Shown piece after piece: positions 34,318 through 43,091 of a stretch of DNA of 64,000 bases; the first letter of the stretch is position 1, and the number at the start of each line of letters is the position of its first letter. The stretch comes from Candidatus Gracilibacteria bacterium CG17_big_fil_post_rev_8_21_14_2_50_48_13 (lineage in GTDB: Bacteria; Patescibacteriota; Gracilibacteria; 1-14-2-50-48-13), in the NCBI GenBank assembly GCA_002783265.1, contig PFFG01000009.1, positions 62,001 through 126,000 on the forward strand. The letters run 5' to 3'. The translations under genes were made by a program, and so were the position numbers. The notes under the pieces were generated by a model. It saw only the letters and a program-made list of their open reading frames with translations. It was not told where the DNA came from and searched no databases.

Positions 34318-35283
34318 ATGCCTCTAGCAGACACTCCTCCAGTTAGTCCAACCCACATCCCCGTCCTCAAACAAGAGGTCCTTGATGCCTTTTCTGGCGT
34401 ACCTCATCAGGTACATATCGACGGCACAACAGGATTGGGCGGTCACCTGGAAGCTGTCTTGAGCACGTATCCTGAAATACGCACCGCTCTCGCTATAGAC
34501 ATGGATCCTTTACATCTCTCTCTTGCACAAAAACGTCTTGCAAACACACCCTTTGCAGATCGAATTCGTTGGCACCATGGTCATTTTGAACATATGTTGG
34601 CCTTCTGTCAGGAACAAAACGTTGCAGGATCCGTCTCCAGCATTCTGCTAGATCTCGGCCTCTGCTCGGCGCACGTCGATATGGCGGAGCGAGGGTTTTC
34701 CTTCTTAAAAGATGGCCCCCTCGATATGCGATTTGATACGACAGCAAAACGATCTGCAGCAGACATTGTGCACAATTCTTCCGAGGAAGAACTTGCAACA
34801 ATGTTCTGGAGATACGGCGAAGAGCGATATGCACGGAAACTCGCCCAGGTCATTGTGGAACGACGAAAGAAATCGCCCTTCACAACAACAACCGACCTTG
34901 CCGATGTTATAAAGCAGGCGACTCCTGCACACAAACAGCAGGGTATTCACCCTGCAACCCGCGTGTTTCAAGCACTCCGTATCGTCGTCAACGACGAACT
35001 GGGACAAATAGAGCGCGTGCTCCAGGACCTTCCGCACATCCTCGGCTCAGGAGGTCGCGTTGCCGTCATTACATACCACTCCCTGGAAGATCGCATTGTC
35101 AAACATGCCTTCAAAGAGCTGGCCGTCGACTGTGTTTGCCCCAAGGAATTACCTATGTGCGTTTGTGGGGGCATGGCAAAGGCAAAAATTCTGACGAAAA
35201 AGCCGCTACTTCCCAGTGAAAAAGAGAGAGAGCTCAACCCAAGGTCACGTAGTGCTAAACTACGCCTTCTCCAAAAAATTTAA
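34318..35283 (+). CDS. rsmH: 16S rRNA (cytosine-1402-N4)-methyltransferase RsmH (MraW)
   Basis: 321 residues. SAM-dependent methylation of 16S rRNA C1402. Motifs: THIPVLKQEVLDAF, the SAM site HIDGTTGLGGHLEAVL, DMDPLHLSLAQKRL, SILLDLGLCSAHVDMAERGFSFLKDGPLDMRFD, and the C-terminal GGRVAVITYHSLEDRIVKHAFKELA and NPRSRSAKLRLLQK. First gene of a shortened dcw-like cluster; mraZ, which usually precedes it, is absent. A further ATTGTGCACAAT palindrome occurs inside this gene at 34765-34776. Confidence 0.97.
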   Translation: MPLADTPPVSPTHIPVLKQEVLDAFSGVPHQVHIDGTTGLGGHLEAVLSTYPEIRTALAIDMDPLHLSLAQKRLANTPFADRIRWHHGHFEHMLAFCQEQNVAGSVSSILLDLGLCSAHVDMAERGFSFLKDGPLDMRFDTTAKRSAADIVHNSSEEELATMFWRYGEERYARKLAQVIVERRKKSPFTTTTDLADVIKQATPAHKQQGIHPATRVFQALRIVVNDELGQIERVLQDLPHILGSGGRVAVITYHSLEDRIVKHAFKELAVDCVCPKELPMCVCGGMAKAKILTKKPLLPSEKERELNPRSRSAKLRLLQKI

Positions 35284-35302
35284 CTTCTACATTTCCCGCT
35301 TC

Positions 35303-35662
35303 ATGGCGACCCTTCTCCTGACAAAAGGTTCAAGCAACCGAAATGGAATTAAGAAAAAAACTCTTGCTCAGCAAGTGACGATTGGCGCAAATACGCTTGT
35401 TATCGTCATTATTTCCATGATTTGTTTAGTGAGCGTTAGCTATTTGATTAGCTCGAATCGCAGTGCAGCGAGAGGATATATTTTAAAAGAGCTTCAGGAA
35501 GAGGAAAAGCAGTTACTGCAAATCGCCAACTATTGGTCCCTGAAAATAAGCAAATCACGCTCTTTAAAAGCAATTAGCGCCTCCCCTATGCAGCGAAATA
35601 TGCGCCCTGCGGGAGACGTCGTATATGTGAAAGGTGACACAGCAGTTGCTCTGCTTCGATAA
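35303..35662 (+). CDS. FtsL-like small bitopic membrane protein
   Basis: 119 residues from the ATG at 35303 (MATLLLTKGSSNRNG); upstream in-frame residues overlap rsmH. A basic cytoplasmic N-terminus, one membrane helix at about 27-49 (TIGANTLVIVIISMICLVSVSYL), then an external region with a short coiled coil (ILKELQEEEKQLLQIANYW) and a C-terminal VVYVKGDTAVALL. Size, topology and position directly after rsmH match the cell-division protein FtsL, but the sequence is too short and divergent for a firm assignment. The next gene overlaps by 1 nt (TAATG). Confidence 0.65.
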   Translation: MATLLLTKGSSNRNGIKKKTLAQQVTIGANTLVIVIISMICLVSVSYLISSNRSAARGYILKELQEEEKQLLQIANYWSLKISKSRSLKAISASPMQRNMRPAGDVVYVKGDTAVALLR

Positions 35663-35985
35663 TGAAACTGCGGTATAAAAATGAGGGATTTCGCTGTCAG
35701 CATTGTCAGGTCGATGTACCACCAGCGATGAAAACCTGTAGAGACCACTGTCATATGTGTCTCTTTTCTTTACATATAGACAACCTACCGGGTGATCGGG
35801 AGGCCACCTGTCATGGGTTGTATCGTCCAGTATATATAACGTCTCATCCGAAAAAAGGATATGTGATTCAGTACAACTGTATGACGTGCGGCCAGGGGCA
35901 CAAAAACAAAGTTGCAGAAGATGACAGTGAAGAAGCCATCATAGCCCTGGTTGTTGCTGGAAATACCCGCAATCTCCATAATTAG
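35662..35985 (+). CDS. RNHCP domain protein, zinc-ribbon-like
   Basis: 107 residues. Three CxxC-type pairs (FRCQHCQ; CRDHCHMC; YNCMTCG) and the pattern around RDHCHMCLFSLHIDNLPGDREATCHGLYRPV match the RNHCP family, where the namesake motif is RNHCP; here it is RDHCH. Family function is unknown; the cysteines suggest zinc binding. It is translationally coupled to the FtsL-like gene where ftsI would be expected. Confidence 0.85.
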   Translation: MKLRYKNEGFRCQHCQVDVPPAMKTCRDHCHMCLFSLHIDNLPGDREATCHGLYRPVYITSHPKKGYVIQYNCMTCGQGHKNKVAEDDSEEAIIALVVAGNTRNLHN

Positions 35986-36026
35986 ATCTTGCACAATATT
36001 TCAAGAAGGTCTCAAGTGTTCCTTCT

Positions 36027-36055
36027 TTGACTTCTATTGGCTTTAATAGTACAAC
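36027..36055 (+). promoter_or_regulatory. Promoter of the 36101 lipoprotein gene
   Basis: -35 TTGACT (36027-36032), a 17-nt spacer and -10 TACAAC (36050-36055), about 45 nt before the ATG. Confidence 0.5.
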
Positions 36056-36100
36056 CATTGCACGTTTAAATGCGTCACTATTTCATTTTTTTTGACGAGT

Positions 36101-37297
36101 ATGATTTTCTCCAACTCTCATAAGGCTTTGGCGGTTTCCGCACTCAGCGTTATGCTCCTCACCAGCTGTGGTCAGCCGGCGCTCAACCAGAATGCCGATC
36201 CCGCTCAAGTCCTCAAGGACGCGCGAACAAACTTGGCCACTTCTCTCAGCAATGTGCTCGATAAAACAGCTGCGGGCACTGCAAAGCTTTCCTTTGACGG
36301 AACGCTGGAAAACCCAGAAGTGAATGCAAAGGCAACAGGAATTGCGGAGCTTTCCAGCAACAAGGCAAACGAACGAGGAGGGATGCTCAACTTGAATGCT
36401 GAAGTTACAACGCCAACAACAGGTAAAATTACGGGTGAAGTCGCTCTTGAAGCTCGTACAGTTGGCAAGATGGTGTATGCAAACCTCATGAAGCTTTCTG
36501 CGAAGGCAGATCAGGCGGAATTGCAAAGCGCCATTGATAGCTATATTGGTATGGCAGCACTGTTCACAGGAAAGTGGATGTCTCTTGACCCTGTAGCACT
36601 TTCTGCTGGAGCTTCTGCAGAAGATATGGCTGCAATCGATGCAATCTTTGCAGAAAACGATGTAGAGTCGACCAAAAAAATGTTCGCTCTCCTCAAGGAT
36701 CATGAGATTTTCACCATGAAGGAAAAACTCGCCGATGAAGATGGCATGTATGTTTTCAAGGTTGTTCCAAACAAAGAGGGAATTCTCGCTCTCATGGAAG
36801 CAAGCGAAAAAGAGCTTTCTGGTGCGTCAACAATGACTCCTGAGTCAAAGGCACAATTTGAACAGGTTCTTGATGCGCTTTCTGCTGAAAATGTTACACA
36901 CAAGTTGTACATTGATGGTGACATGCACTACCGCAAGTTTGTCTCCACTGGTATGATCGACAGCCCAGAAGCAAAGGCAGACATTACGTCCACCTTGACA
37001 CTCGATAAGGATCTGAACAATACGCTTGTCATCGATGTAGTCGTTACAAACCCTGCGGATGCGAAGCAAAATATGACGATTAGCTTCAAGTCTGATTCTA
37101 AAGATTTGAACGGAACCTTCGACTTCAGCTTTGACGCGCCATTTATGACGACGAAGTTTATGCTCAAGGGAACTTCAGGTTATAAGGCTGGAGAGACAAA
37201 AATTGAAGTACCTGCTGATGCAGTAGACTTCACCTCTCTCATGGGAGGTATGGGTGCTTCTACCGGCACGACAATGCCTTCAACAGATATGAAGTAA
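36101..37297 (+). CDS. Predicted lipoprotein of unknown function
   Basis: 398 residues from the ATG at 36101. The signal peptide ends in a lipobox LLTSC (Cys23), so it should be anchored to the outer face of the membrane. The rest is soluble, rich in Ala/Lys/Asp/Thr, with repeated beta-strand-like segments (GTAKLSFDGTLENPEVNAKATGIAEL, DITSTLTLDKDLNNTLVIDVVVTNPAD, MTISFKSDSKDLNGTFDFSF), a pattern seen in LolA/LppX-like folds; this comparison is only suggestive. Monocistronic, with a clear promoter and terminator. Confidence 0.8.
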   Translation: MIFSNSHKALAVSALSVMLLTSCGQPALNQNADPAQVLKDARTNLATSLSNVLDKTAAGTAKLSFDGTLENPEVNAKATGIAELSSNKANERGGMLNLNAEVTTPTTGKITGEVALEARTVGKMVYANLMKLSAKADQAELQSAIDSYIGMAALFTGKWMSLDPVALSAGASAEDMAAIDAIFAENDVESTKKMFALLKDHEIFTMKEKLADEDGMYVFKVVPNKEGILALMEASEKELSGASTMTPESKAQFEQVLDALSAENVTHKLYIDGDMHYRKFVSTGMIDSPEAKADITSTLTLDKDLNNTLVIDVVVTNPADAKQNMTISFKSDSKDLNGTFDFSFDAPFMTTKFMLKGTSGYKAGETKIEVPADAVDFTSLMGGMGASTGTTMPSTDMK

Positions 37298-37327
37298 GGT
37301 GTTCCTCTTTCAAGAAGAGAAGGAAAA

Positions 37328-37354
37328 GCCGCCCTACGGGGTGGCTTTTTTTTT
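37328..37354 (+). terminator. Rho-independent terminator of the lipoprotein gene
   Basis: GCCGCCC (37328-37334), loop TACG, GGGTGGC (37339-37345), then nine T residues. Confidence 0.92.
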
Positions 37355-37405
37355 GTGTCATGATACAAAGAATGTACTCATACTCAGCGATTTCCGCTTC
37401 CATCT

Positions 37406-39298
37406 ATGCCTGAGAAAAAAATGCCTCTTCCCTCCCCGCATCAAGAACACCTGGAGAATATTATAAGTCGTCTCCCCTCTACCCCTGGCGTCTACCAGAT
37501 GAAAAATGAAGAGGGAGATATCATCTATGTGGGAAAAGCAAAAAACTTGTCTAAGCGCGTCACGAGTTACTTCCGCCTGAGTAAAACGCACAGTCAGAAA
37601 ACCCGACGCATGGTGAAGGAAATCCGCGATATTCTGTATATCGAGCTCAAAACCGAGCTCGAAGCACTGATTGTAGAAACGAGCCTCATTAAACAACTGA
37701 GGCCAAAGTACAACATCCTGATGCGAGACGACAAAAATCATCTCTATATCAAAATTACTGTCCAAGAGGATTATCCACGGGTTATGACTACACGAAAAGT
37801 CATGGACGACGGCGCCTTGTATTTTGGACCAAAAACCAGTAGTAAGAGTGTCTTTTCGACACTCAAACTGCTGCGAAAACTGTTTCCTTATCGTAGTTGT
37901 AATCTCGACATTATAGACAAAGGAGAAACCGTTGAAGTGACGAAGAGAACCATTCAATATCCCTGTATATATCTGCACATAAAGCGGTGTATGGGTCCGT
38001 GTGTGCAGGTATGCAATCCGGACTACCATGACATGATTGGCAATATCATTCGCTTTCTCAAAGGCGAATATAAAGACATCGCAAAAATGCTTGAAGCACA
38101 GATGCGTGAGCAGGCATCCCAGCATCTGTTTGAAAAGGCAGCAAAGACAAGGGACCTCCTTCGGGGAGTATTAAGCCTCATGGAGAGACAAAATGTAAAC
38201 CTAGCAGACATCACGCAGGAGCACGACGTTTTGGGCTATGTCCATAGATTTGGCAAGTACTTTGTCCATATCTTTCAAGTTCGTGAGGGAGCGATTATTG
38301 GCCAAGAGCATTTTGTTCTCGACGAAAGCGCAAGTAGCGAACAAGACGATTCCATTCTCCGCAGTTTTCTTATTGATTACTATCAAAGAACGCCCCAGGT
38401 GCCTCGCGTTATTCTCCTGCAGGAAAAGATTCCCGAGCAAGCACTCCTCTGTACATGGCTAAAGGAACAATGTGGACACGCTGTAGACATCTCTGTTCCA
38501 GAACGGGGAGCCAAGAAAGAGCTCGTGGAACTCTCCGTCAAAAACGCCCTTTCCTATGCTGAGCAGCAAAAGACGCGTTGGATGACAGAGGAGCAGCGCA
38601 GTACCGGAGCGGCGAAAGAACTTGCCGCGGCACTGAATATCACGGGGAAATTAGACCGTATCGAATGTTACGATATTTCTCATCTTGGCGGCACCTCTAC
38701 CGTTGCGTCCATGGTCGTTTTTAAAGACGGAAAACCGTCCAAAAAAGACTACCGCCGCTTTACCATTAAGTCACTCGGAGAAGGTGAAATCAACGATTTT
38801 CAAAGTCTTTCCGAAATTTTGCTGCGTCGCCTGACAAGACTTGCCAAGGAGCAAGCAAAGGGGAGCGAAGATTCCTTTGGTGAAATTCCGGATCTCATCA
38901 TCATCGATGGAGGAAAAGGACAACTCTCCTCTGTCTATAGTATTATGCAGCAAGTACAGTTGTCGCTCCCTCTCATTAGTCTTGCGAAACGGGAGGAGGA
39001 AATATTCCTTCCCGAGAATAAAACACCCATTATACTGCCCAATGATTCCAATGCACTGTATCTCATACAAAATATTCGTGATGAGGCACACCGCTTTGCC
39101 ATTTCCTATAACAGAAATGTACGCAGTAAAAAGCTGACAAAGTCACTGTTAGACGAAGTGCCCGGCATTGGTCCAAAAAATAAAAAACTGCTCCTCTCGA
39201 CGTTTGGTGATCTGAGGAGCATAGAAAATGCAAGTTTTGAGGAACTCTCCTCTGTGGTGGGAGAGAAACTTGCTCAGAATATTAAAGAAGTCATTTAA
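37406..39298 (+). CDS. uvrC: Excinuclease ABC subunit C (UvrC)
   Basis: 630 residues. Makes both incisions in UvrABC nucleotide excision repair. N-terminal GIY-YIG nuclease (PGVYQMKNEEGDIIYVGKAKNLSKRVTSYF, about 27-55), a Cys-containing linker (RCMGPCVQVC), the UVR/UvrB-binding motif near 205-240, the RNase H-like C-terminal nuclease (RIECYDISHLGGTSTVASMVVF, LIIIDGGKGQLSSV) and the terminal helix-hairpin-helix (LDEVPGIGPKNKKLLLSTFGDL). Full length and intact. Confidence 0.97.
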   Translation: MPEKKMPLPSPHQEHLENIISRLPSTPGVYQMKNEEGDIIYVGKAKNLSKRVTSYFRLSKTHSQKTRRMVKEIRDILYIELKTELEALIVETSLIKQLRPKYNILMRDDKNHLYIKITVQEDYPRVMTTRKVMDDGALYFGPKTSSKSVFSTLKLLRKLFPYRSCNLDIIDKGETVEVTKRTIQYPCIYLHIKRCMGPCVQVCNPDYHDMIGNIIRFLKGEYKDIAKMLEAQMREQASQHLFEKAAKTRDLLRGVLSLMERQNVNLADITQEHDVLGYVHRFGKYFVHIFQVREGAIIGQEHFVLDESASSEQDDSILRSFLIDYYQRTPQVPRVILLQEKIPEQALLCTWLKEQCGHAVDISVPERGAKKELVELSVKNALSYAEQQKTRWMTEEQRSTGAAKELAAALNITGKLDRIECYDISHLGGTSTVASMVVFKDGKPSKKDYRRFTIKSLGEGEINDFQSLSEILLRRLTRLAKEQAKGSEDSFGEIPDLIIIDGGKGQLSSVYSIMQQVQLSLPLISLAKREEEIFLPENKTPIILPNDSNALYLIQNIRDEAHRFAISYNRNVRSKKLTKSLLDEVPGIGPKNKKLLLSTFGDLRSIENASFEELSSVVGEKLAQNIKEVI

Positions 39299-39307
39299 CT
39301 GCTTGTT

Positions 39308-40675
39308 ATGTTTCTCGCTGCACAGTACGGACTTGCCGCTCTCCTGTTTGGTCTCGGTACATGGTGGACCTTCGGTCGGGAAAAATATCTACTCCTCCTA
39401 CTGAGCATCTGTCTGGTTCTCGGTCAGCTTGCACGCCTGCCGCTCCCTATCTCCGACATTGGTATCCTTATCAGCGATTTACTGATCCCTTGGATTGTCT
39501 TTCTTTGGTTTGGCAAACAACTCCTATTCTATAAATGCCTTCCCAAAACACGTTTTGGTTTACCCATCTTCCTGTTTCTTGGTATAGCCTGCTTCTCGCT
39601 TCTGGTGCAGGTACCCTTTCTCCCTCTCGGGCAAATTGTCCAGGCAGGGTTTTACCTGGTGCGTCTCCTTAGTTATTTTTTGCTCTTTTTTGTTTGTGTT
39701 CATATTTTTGAACAAGAAGGGGAGAAAGCTACTCCCAAGCACCTTCATCTCCTTCTCTGGACCGCACTCCTTCTGGGAATCACAGGAATACTACAATTTT
39801 TGTTCGTTCCAGACTTTCGTTTTATGGCGCCTTTAGGCTGGGATCCACACATAGGGAGACTTTTGGGTACCTGGTATGACCCAAATTACATTGCGGGCTT
39901 CTTTTCCGTCGTCATAGGCCTCTTTGTTTGTCATTGGTATGCAAAACCTCTCAAGGAGCGTGGTTTCTTTATTCCAGCAGTCGTTTTGTTTTTAGCAGTT
40001 TGTTTCCTGCTGACCTACTCGAGAAGCGGTATGGTGGCATTTGGTGTTGTCGTTGCAGTTTTAGGACTCCTCCGTTTTCGCAGCCTGTTCATCGTAGCGC
40101 TGCTCATCTTTAGTCTTGGCCTTATGGTCAGCGATCGTCTTCAGGAACGATTTATGGGCCTTGTGGAGGGCGGTCTTGCCACCGTAACTGGTTCCCTCGA
40201 CTACGACCTCGACGTTACGTCTCAAAAACGCGTGGAATCCTGGGATCAATCCCTAAGTCTACTCGAAGGCAACCTGGTCTTGGGCATTGGATACAATACC
40301 ATTGAGTTTCGCAAACAAGATCGAGGACTCATTCTCGATCCGAAATCTCACTCCGCAAGTGGCTCCGATTCAAGTCTCCTAAATATTCTGCTGACCACCG
40401 GCATTCTTGGTCTTCTCCTCTATTGCTATCTCTATGCATCCTGGTGCTATGCGAGCCTAAGACTGTTCTTTAGCAATAATACCCGTGCGAGCACATCCTT
40501 CTTTGGTCTTGGTATGTTCGCACTTCTCATGAGCCTTCTCCTCCACTCCTTTTTTGTGAACAGTCTGCTCCTCCCCTTCTTTCTCATGTTGCTCATGCCC
40601 CTCACGGCACTCCTCGATATAGAATCGCGTAAACTCCTAGAGCCGCTTGGAGACAAAGTGGATGAACAAGCCTAA
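39308..40675 (+). CDS. O-antigen ligase / polymerase-like membrane protein (Wzy/WaaL superfamily)
   Basis: 455 residues with about eleven hydrophobic segments. The conserved Wzy_C region contains DPNYIAGFFSVVIGLF, LLTYSRSGMVAFGVVVAVLGLL (the SRS-type motif), and the long external loop ending GIGYNTIEF and DSSLLNILLTTGILGLLLY. Such proteins join or polymerise surface glycans on a lipid carrier. It follows uvrC by 9 nt but is functionally unrelated; its 3' end overlaps the convergent K+ channel gene by 39 nt. Confidence 0.85.
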   Translation: MFLAAQYGLAALLFGLGTWWTFGREKYLLLLLSICLVLGQLARLPLPISDIGILISDLLIPWIVFLWFGKQLLFYKCLPKTRFGLPIFLFLGIACFSLLVQVPFLPLGQIVQAGFYLVRLLSYFLLFFVCVHIFEQEGEKATPKHLHLLLWTALLLGITGILQFLFVPDFRFMAPLGWDPHIGRLLGTWYDPNYIAGFFSVVIGLFVCHWYAKPLKERGFFIPAVVLFLAVCFLLTYSRSGMVAFGVVVAVLGLLRFRSLFIVALLIFSLGLMVSDRLQERFMGLVEGGLATVTGSLDYDLDVTSQKRVESWDQSLSLLEGNLVLGIGYNTIEFRKQDRGLILDPKSHSASGSDSSLLNILLTTGILGLLLYCYLYASWCYASLRLFFSNNTRASTSFFGLGMFALLMSLLLHSFFVNSLLLPFFLMLLMPLTALLDIESRKLLEPLGDKVDEQA

Positions 40676-41431
40676 TATCACATACCCAACTAAGATTTCC
40701 ACACTGACAATGAGTTTTTGCAACAGTGTAATGGGAACAATATCACCATAACCAAGCGACGTGAGCGTAATCGTTGAAAAATAGACATAATCAAACCAGT
40801 GACCAGTGTCGGGCACCATGACATGGGCTGGCGCCATGAGGTCAGATAAGGCGTAGAAAATGCCAAACACGACGATCATGATGAGCAAGAAGATGGGGAG
40901 TCGCCCAATGGACATACCAAAATTTGTGGTCGCCCGAAAAAACGCAATAAACGCCCACTTCCCGTATCGCTTCCTCAGCAAAAGGCTTCCCATGCGAAAC
41001 AAAAGCTTCTGTTCATACGCACGCTCCTGAGCGTCGAGAAAGCCCTTCTGGGCATACCCCGTTTCAAGCGTCACGTAGTACCGTTCCACAATTTTGTAGA
41101 AGGCCTTCATCTGGGTGAAGAGAATTTTCCGTCTATGTTGATCCTTTTCAACTTTGTATTCTGCGATATAGCGTTCTTCCGTCGATTTCAGATGCTCCGT
41201 CATCCGATCAAAATAGCTCCTCGCAAGAGGGTTTTCAAAGGTAATATGCCGGCGTAGTGTGAGCGTCAGAAGATAGTAGTAAAATTCTGCTTTTTTTTCC
41301 GTATCCACCTCAGCGATGTTCGGTAGACCTTCGAGCAAGGTTTTCTCTGCATCAAGAATACGCGTATTCATGACATCATACCCTTCCGCAATGTGAATAG
41401 CCTCCGCGAGCGTTAGCATCTCCTTCTCCAT
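40637..41431 (-). CDS. Two-helix potassium channel with N-terminal helical domain
   Basis: 264 residues. An Ion_trans_2 pore at the C-terminus: helix about 178-196 (LPIFLLIMIVVFGIFYALSD), pore loop and selectivity filter TSLGYGD (224-230), then the inner helix about 236-259. The N-terminal 155 residues are soluble, charged and helical, without a recognised ligand domain; most simple KcsA-type channels lack this. Possibly a sensor or tetramerisation region. It has its own promoter at 41456-41484. Confidence 0.87.
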   Translation of the reverse strand: MEKEMLTLAEAIHIAEGYDVMNTRILDAEKTLLEGLPNIAEVDTEKKAEFYYYLLTLTLRRHITFENPLARSYFDRMTEHLKSTEERYIAEYKVEKDQHRRKILFTQMKAFYKIVERYYVTLETGYAQKGFLDAQERAYEQKLLFRMGSLLLRKRYGKWAFIAFFRATTNFGMSIGRLPIFLLIMIVVFGIFYALSDLMAPAHVMVPDTGHWFDYVYFSTITLTSLGYGDIVPITLLQKLIVSVEILVGYVILGLFIHFVSKRL

Positions 41432-41455
41432 ACATTGTAGTTATAACTTCTGGAA

Positions 41456-41484
41456 AGTATACCATGTACGGGCCGAAGAATCAA
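41456..41484 (-). promoter_or_regulatory. Promoter of the K+ channel gene
   Basis: Minus strand: -35 TTGATT (41479-41484), a 17-nt spacer, extended -10 TGGTATACT with TATACT at 41456-41461, about 25 nt upstream of the ATG. Confidence 0.65.
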
Positions 41485-41494
41485 CCAAGGAAAG

Positions 41495-41914
41495 CTACTC
41501 TTCCGTTTCCATAGCCGCGCGCAAAAGAGAGCTTTTGCAGAAACCCTCCTTATAGGGAAGAGCACGTTCTATGCGAGGTACTTTCGACCATGTGGTTATT
41601 TCCTCAAACAATCCTGGAATGAAGGCCTCCTGGTCATAGCCGAGCAAAATGACATCCGGTTCCAAACGTTGTGCTAATGCATATTTATCACCGAGGGATC
41701 CCATATGCACCATATCGACAAGCGGCTCCATTTCGAGATGGTGTTTTCGCACCTCTGCCCCATAATAGGGCGCCCGCTTTTTTACAACCTGTATGGTTTC
41801 ATCTCGTGCCAATATGATATGCAGTGACTTTCCAAGCTCTTTTGCCTGACGAAAAAGATCACGATGTCCATCGTGGAGAATATCAAATGAACCGAAGAGA
41901 AGAACGAGTGACAT
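41495..41914 (-). CDS. Cytidylyltransferase-like nucleotidyltransferase
   Basis: 139 residues from the ATG at 41914; a longer in-frame reading would run through tRNA-Lys and is rejected. The HxGH signature is in FGSFDILHDGHRDLFRQAKELG and the C-terminal family motif is KSSLLRA (in place of ISTTxxR). Relatives make CDP-glycerol, FAD or ADP-heptose from phosphorylated substrates; length fits the glycerol-3-phosphate cytidylyltransferase / archaeal FAD synthase group. Substrate not decidable from sequence alone. Confidence 0.85.
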   Translation of the reverse strand: MSLVLLFGSFDILHDGHRDLFRQAKELGKSLHIILARDETIQVVKKRAPYYGAEVRKHHLEMEPLVDMVHMGSLGDKYALAQRLEPDVILLGYDQEAFIPGLFEEITTWSKVPRIERALPYKEGFCKSSLLRAAMETEE

Positions 41915-41934
41915 GGAGGGATAGTGAAAAAGCC

Positions 41935-41962
41935 TTGCAATTTTGCACTCAATCGGTATATT
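41935..41962 (+). promoter_or_regulatory. Promoter of tRNA-Lys
   Basis: -35 TTGCAA (41935-41940), a 16-nt spacer and -10 TATATT (41957-41962), 18 nt before the tRNA. Confidence 0.6.
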
Positions 41963-41980
41963 CGGGAAGCTGAAATTCTC

Positions 41981-42056
41981 GGGTTGGTAGCTCAGTCGGT
42001 AGAGCATCGGACTCTTAATCCGCTGGTCGAGGGTTCGACCCCCTCCCAACCCACCA
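41981..42056 (+). tRNA. tRNA-Lys (CTT)
   Basis: Complete cloverleaf: acceptor GGGTTGG/CCAACCC is perfectly paired, D-loop AGTCGGTAGA, anticodon loop CTCTTAA with CTT, T-loop TTCGACC with stem GAGGG/CCCTC. CCA is encoded (42054-42056). Confidence 0.96.
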
Positions 42057-42064
42057 TTTCAGTC

Positions 42065-42085
42065 ATCGCCTTTGGGCGATTTTTT
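42065..42085 (+). terminator. Terminator of tRNA-Lys
   Basis: ATCGCC (42065-42070), loop TTTG, GGCGAT (42075-42080), followed by five T residues. Confidence 0.85.
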
Positions 42086-42146
42086 GTTGCCTGAAAAAAC
42101 AGAAGGCACGGTATACTGCATATCGTTCCTTTCCCACATACTACAT

Positions 42147-43091
42147 ATGGAAATTCTCCTTCTCGTTCTTATTGGCGCGCTTGCTCTCATGATTCTCCGT
42201 CAAGGACAGGCCATGCAGAGTCTGCAAAATGACATGCGAGGGGTGCGCGATGGTGTCGTGAACCAAACCCAGAGTCTTGATGCAAGGCTGGGTACAACGG
42301 CGCAAAATCTCATGCAACTTTCTCGCCATATTGCAGATATTCAAGTTTCTCAGCAGGAGATTACTAATCTCAAAAAAGAGATGACATCCCTGAGTAATCT
42401 GCTCACTATTCCCAAACTGCGCGGTAATATTGGTGAACTGCTTTTAGGCGATTTACTGCGAACCTACTTTCCCGAAGAACGGTTTTCTCTGCAGCATAGT
42501 TTTCGCAATGGAGCCACTGTCGATGCCTGTTTATTTTTGGAAGATGACTATAAACTCTGTATCGATGCCAAGTTTCCCTTAGAAAGTTTTCGTCGGTACC
42601 GCGAAAAACCCGAAGAAACAGCACTTCGGAAAGAATTTCTTCGCGATGTCAAAAAACATGTCCTCGCCATTGCTGACAAATACATGGTCCCGAACGAAAA
42701 GACCCTGGATTTTGCCTTAATGTATATCCCGTCCGAACACGTGTACTACGAACTGCTTACCCACGAGGATCGCGACGATTTTTTTACCTACGCGGCAAAC
42801 AAGAAAGTACTGCCTGTTTCTCCCTCTACGCTGTTTTCCTACATACAAATTTTGCTCATGGGGTTTAAGGGTATGCGTATTGAAGAACATGCCCAGCATA
42901 TTCTTGGGCAGATGGAAAGTGTTCATGGACTGTTAGCACAAACGACGGAGGGGTTAGAGCGCAGCACGAAACATTTGAAAAACGCCACATCCAGTTTAGA
43001 AGATACACAAAAGTCACTCAGTAAATCGAAGGAGCGGGTCGAAAAACTCATGCGCGCTCCAACGGAGGTAACATCTCTGCCAAAACCCTAA
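42147..43091 (+). CDS. rmuC: DNA recombination protein RmuC
   Basis: 314 residues from the ATG at 42147 (MEILLLVLIGALALMIL); an upstream in-frame extension is rejected. An N-terminal membrane segment and a coiled coil (about 20-90) lead to the RmuC domain with GNIGELLLGDLLRTYFPEERFSLQHSFRNGATVDACLFL, CIDAKFPLESFRRY, ALMYIPSEHVYYELL and LPVSPSTLFSYIQILLMGF. Family members limit inversions at short repeats; the domain has a restriction-endonuclease-like fold. Shorter than the 475-residue E. coli protein. It ends 4 nt inside the convergent recJ gene. Confidence 0.93.
   Translation: MEILLLVLIGALALMILRQGQAMQSLQNDMRGVRDGVVNQTQSLDARLGTTAQNLMQLSRHIADIQVSQQEITNLKKEMTSLSNLLTIPKLRGNIGELLLGDLLRTYFPEERFSLQHSFRNGATVDACLFLEDDYKLCIDAKFPLESFRRYREKPEETALRKEFLRDVKKHVLAIADKYMVPNEKTLDFALMYIPSEHVYYELLTHEDRDDFFTYAANKKVLPVSPSTLFSYIQILLMGFKGMRIEEHAQHILGQMESVHGLLAQTTEGLERSTKHLKNATSSLEDTQKSLSKSKERVEKLMRAPTEVTSLPKP

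Noticed and set aside
36205-36489. Minus-strand open frames inside the lipoprotein gene
   Set aside because: The plus-strand product has a signal peptide and lipobox with promoter and terminator; the antisense frames have none of these.
41915-42049. N-terminal extension of the nucleotidyltransferase through tRNA-Lys
   Set aside because: It would be antisense to a perfect tRNA gene and add residues absent from the family.
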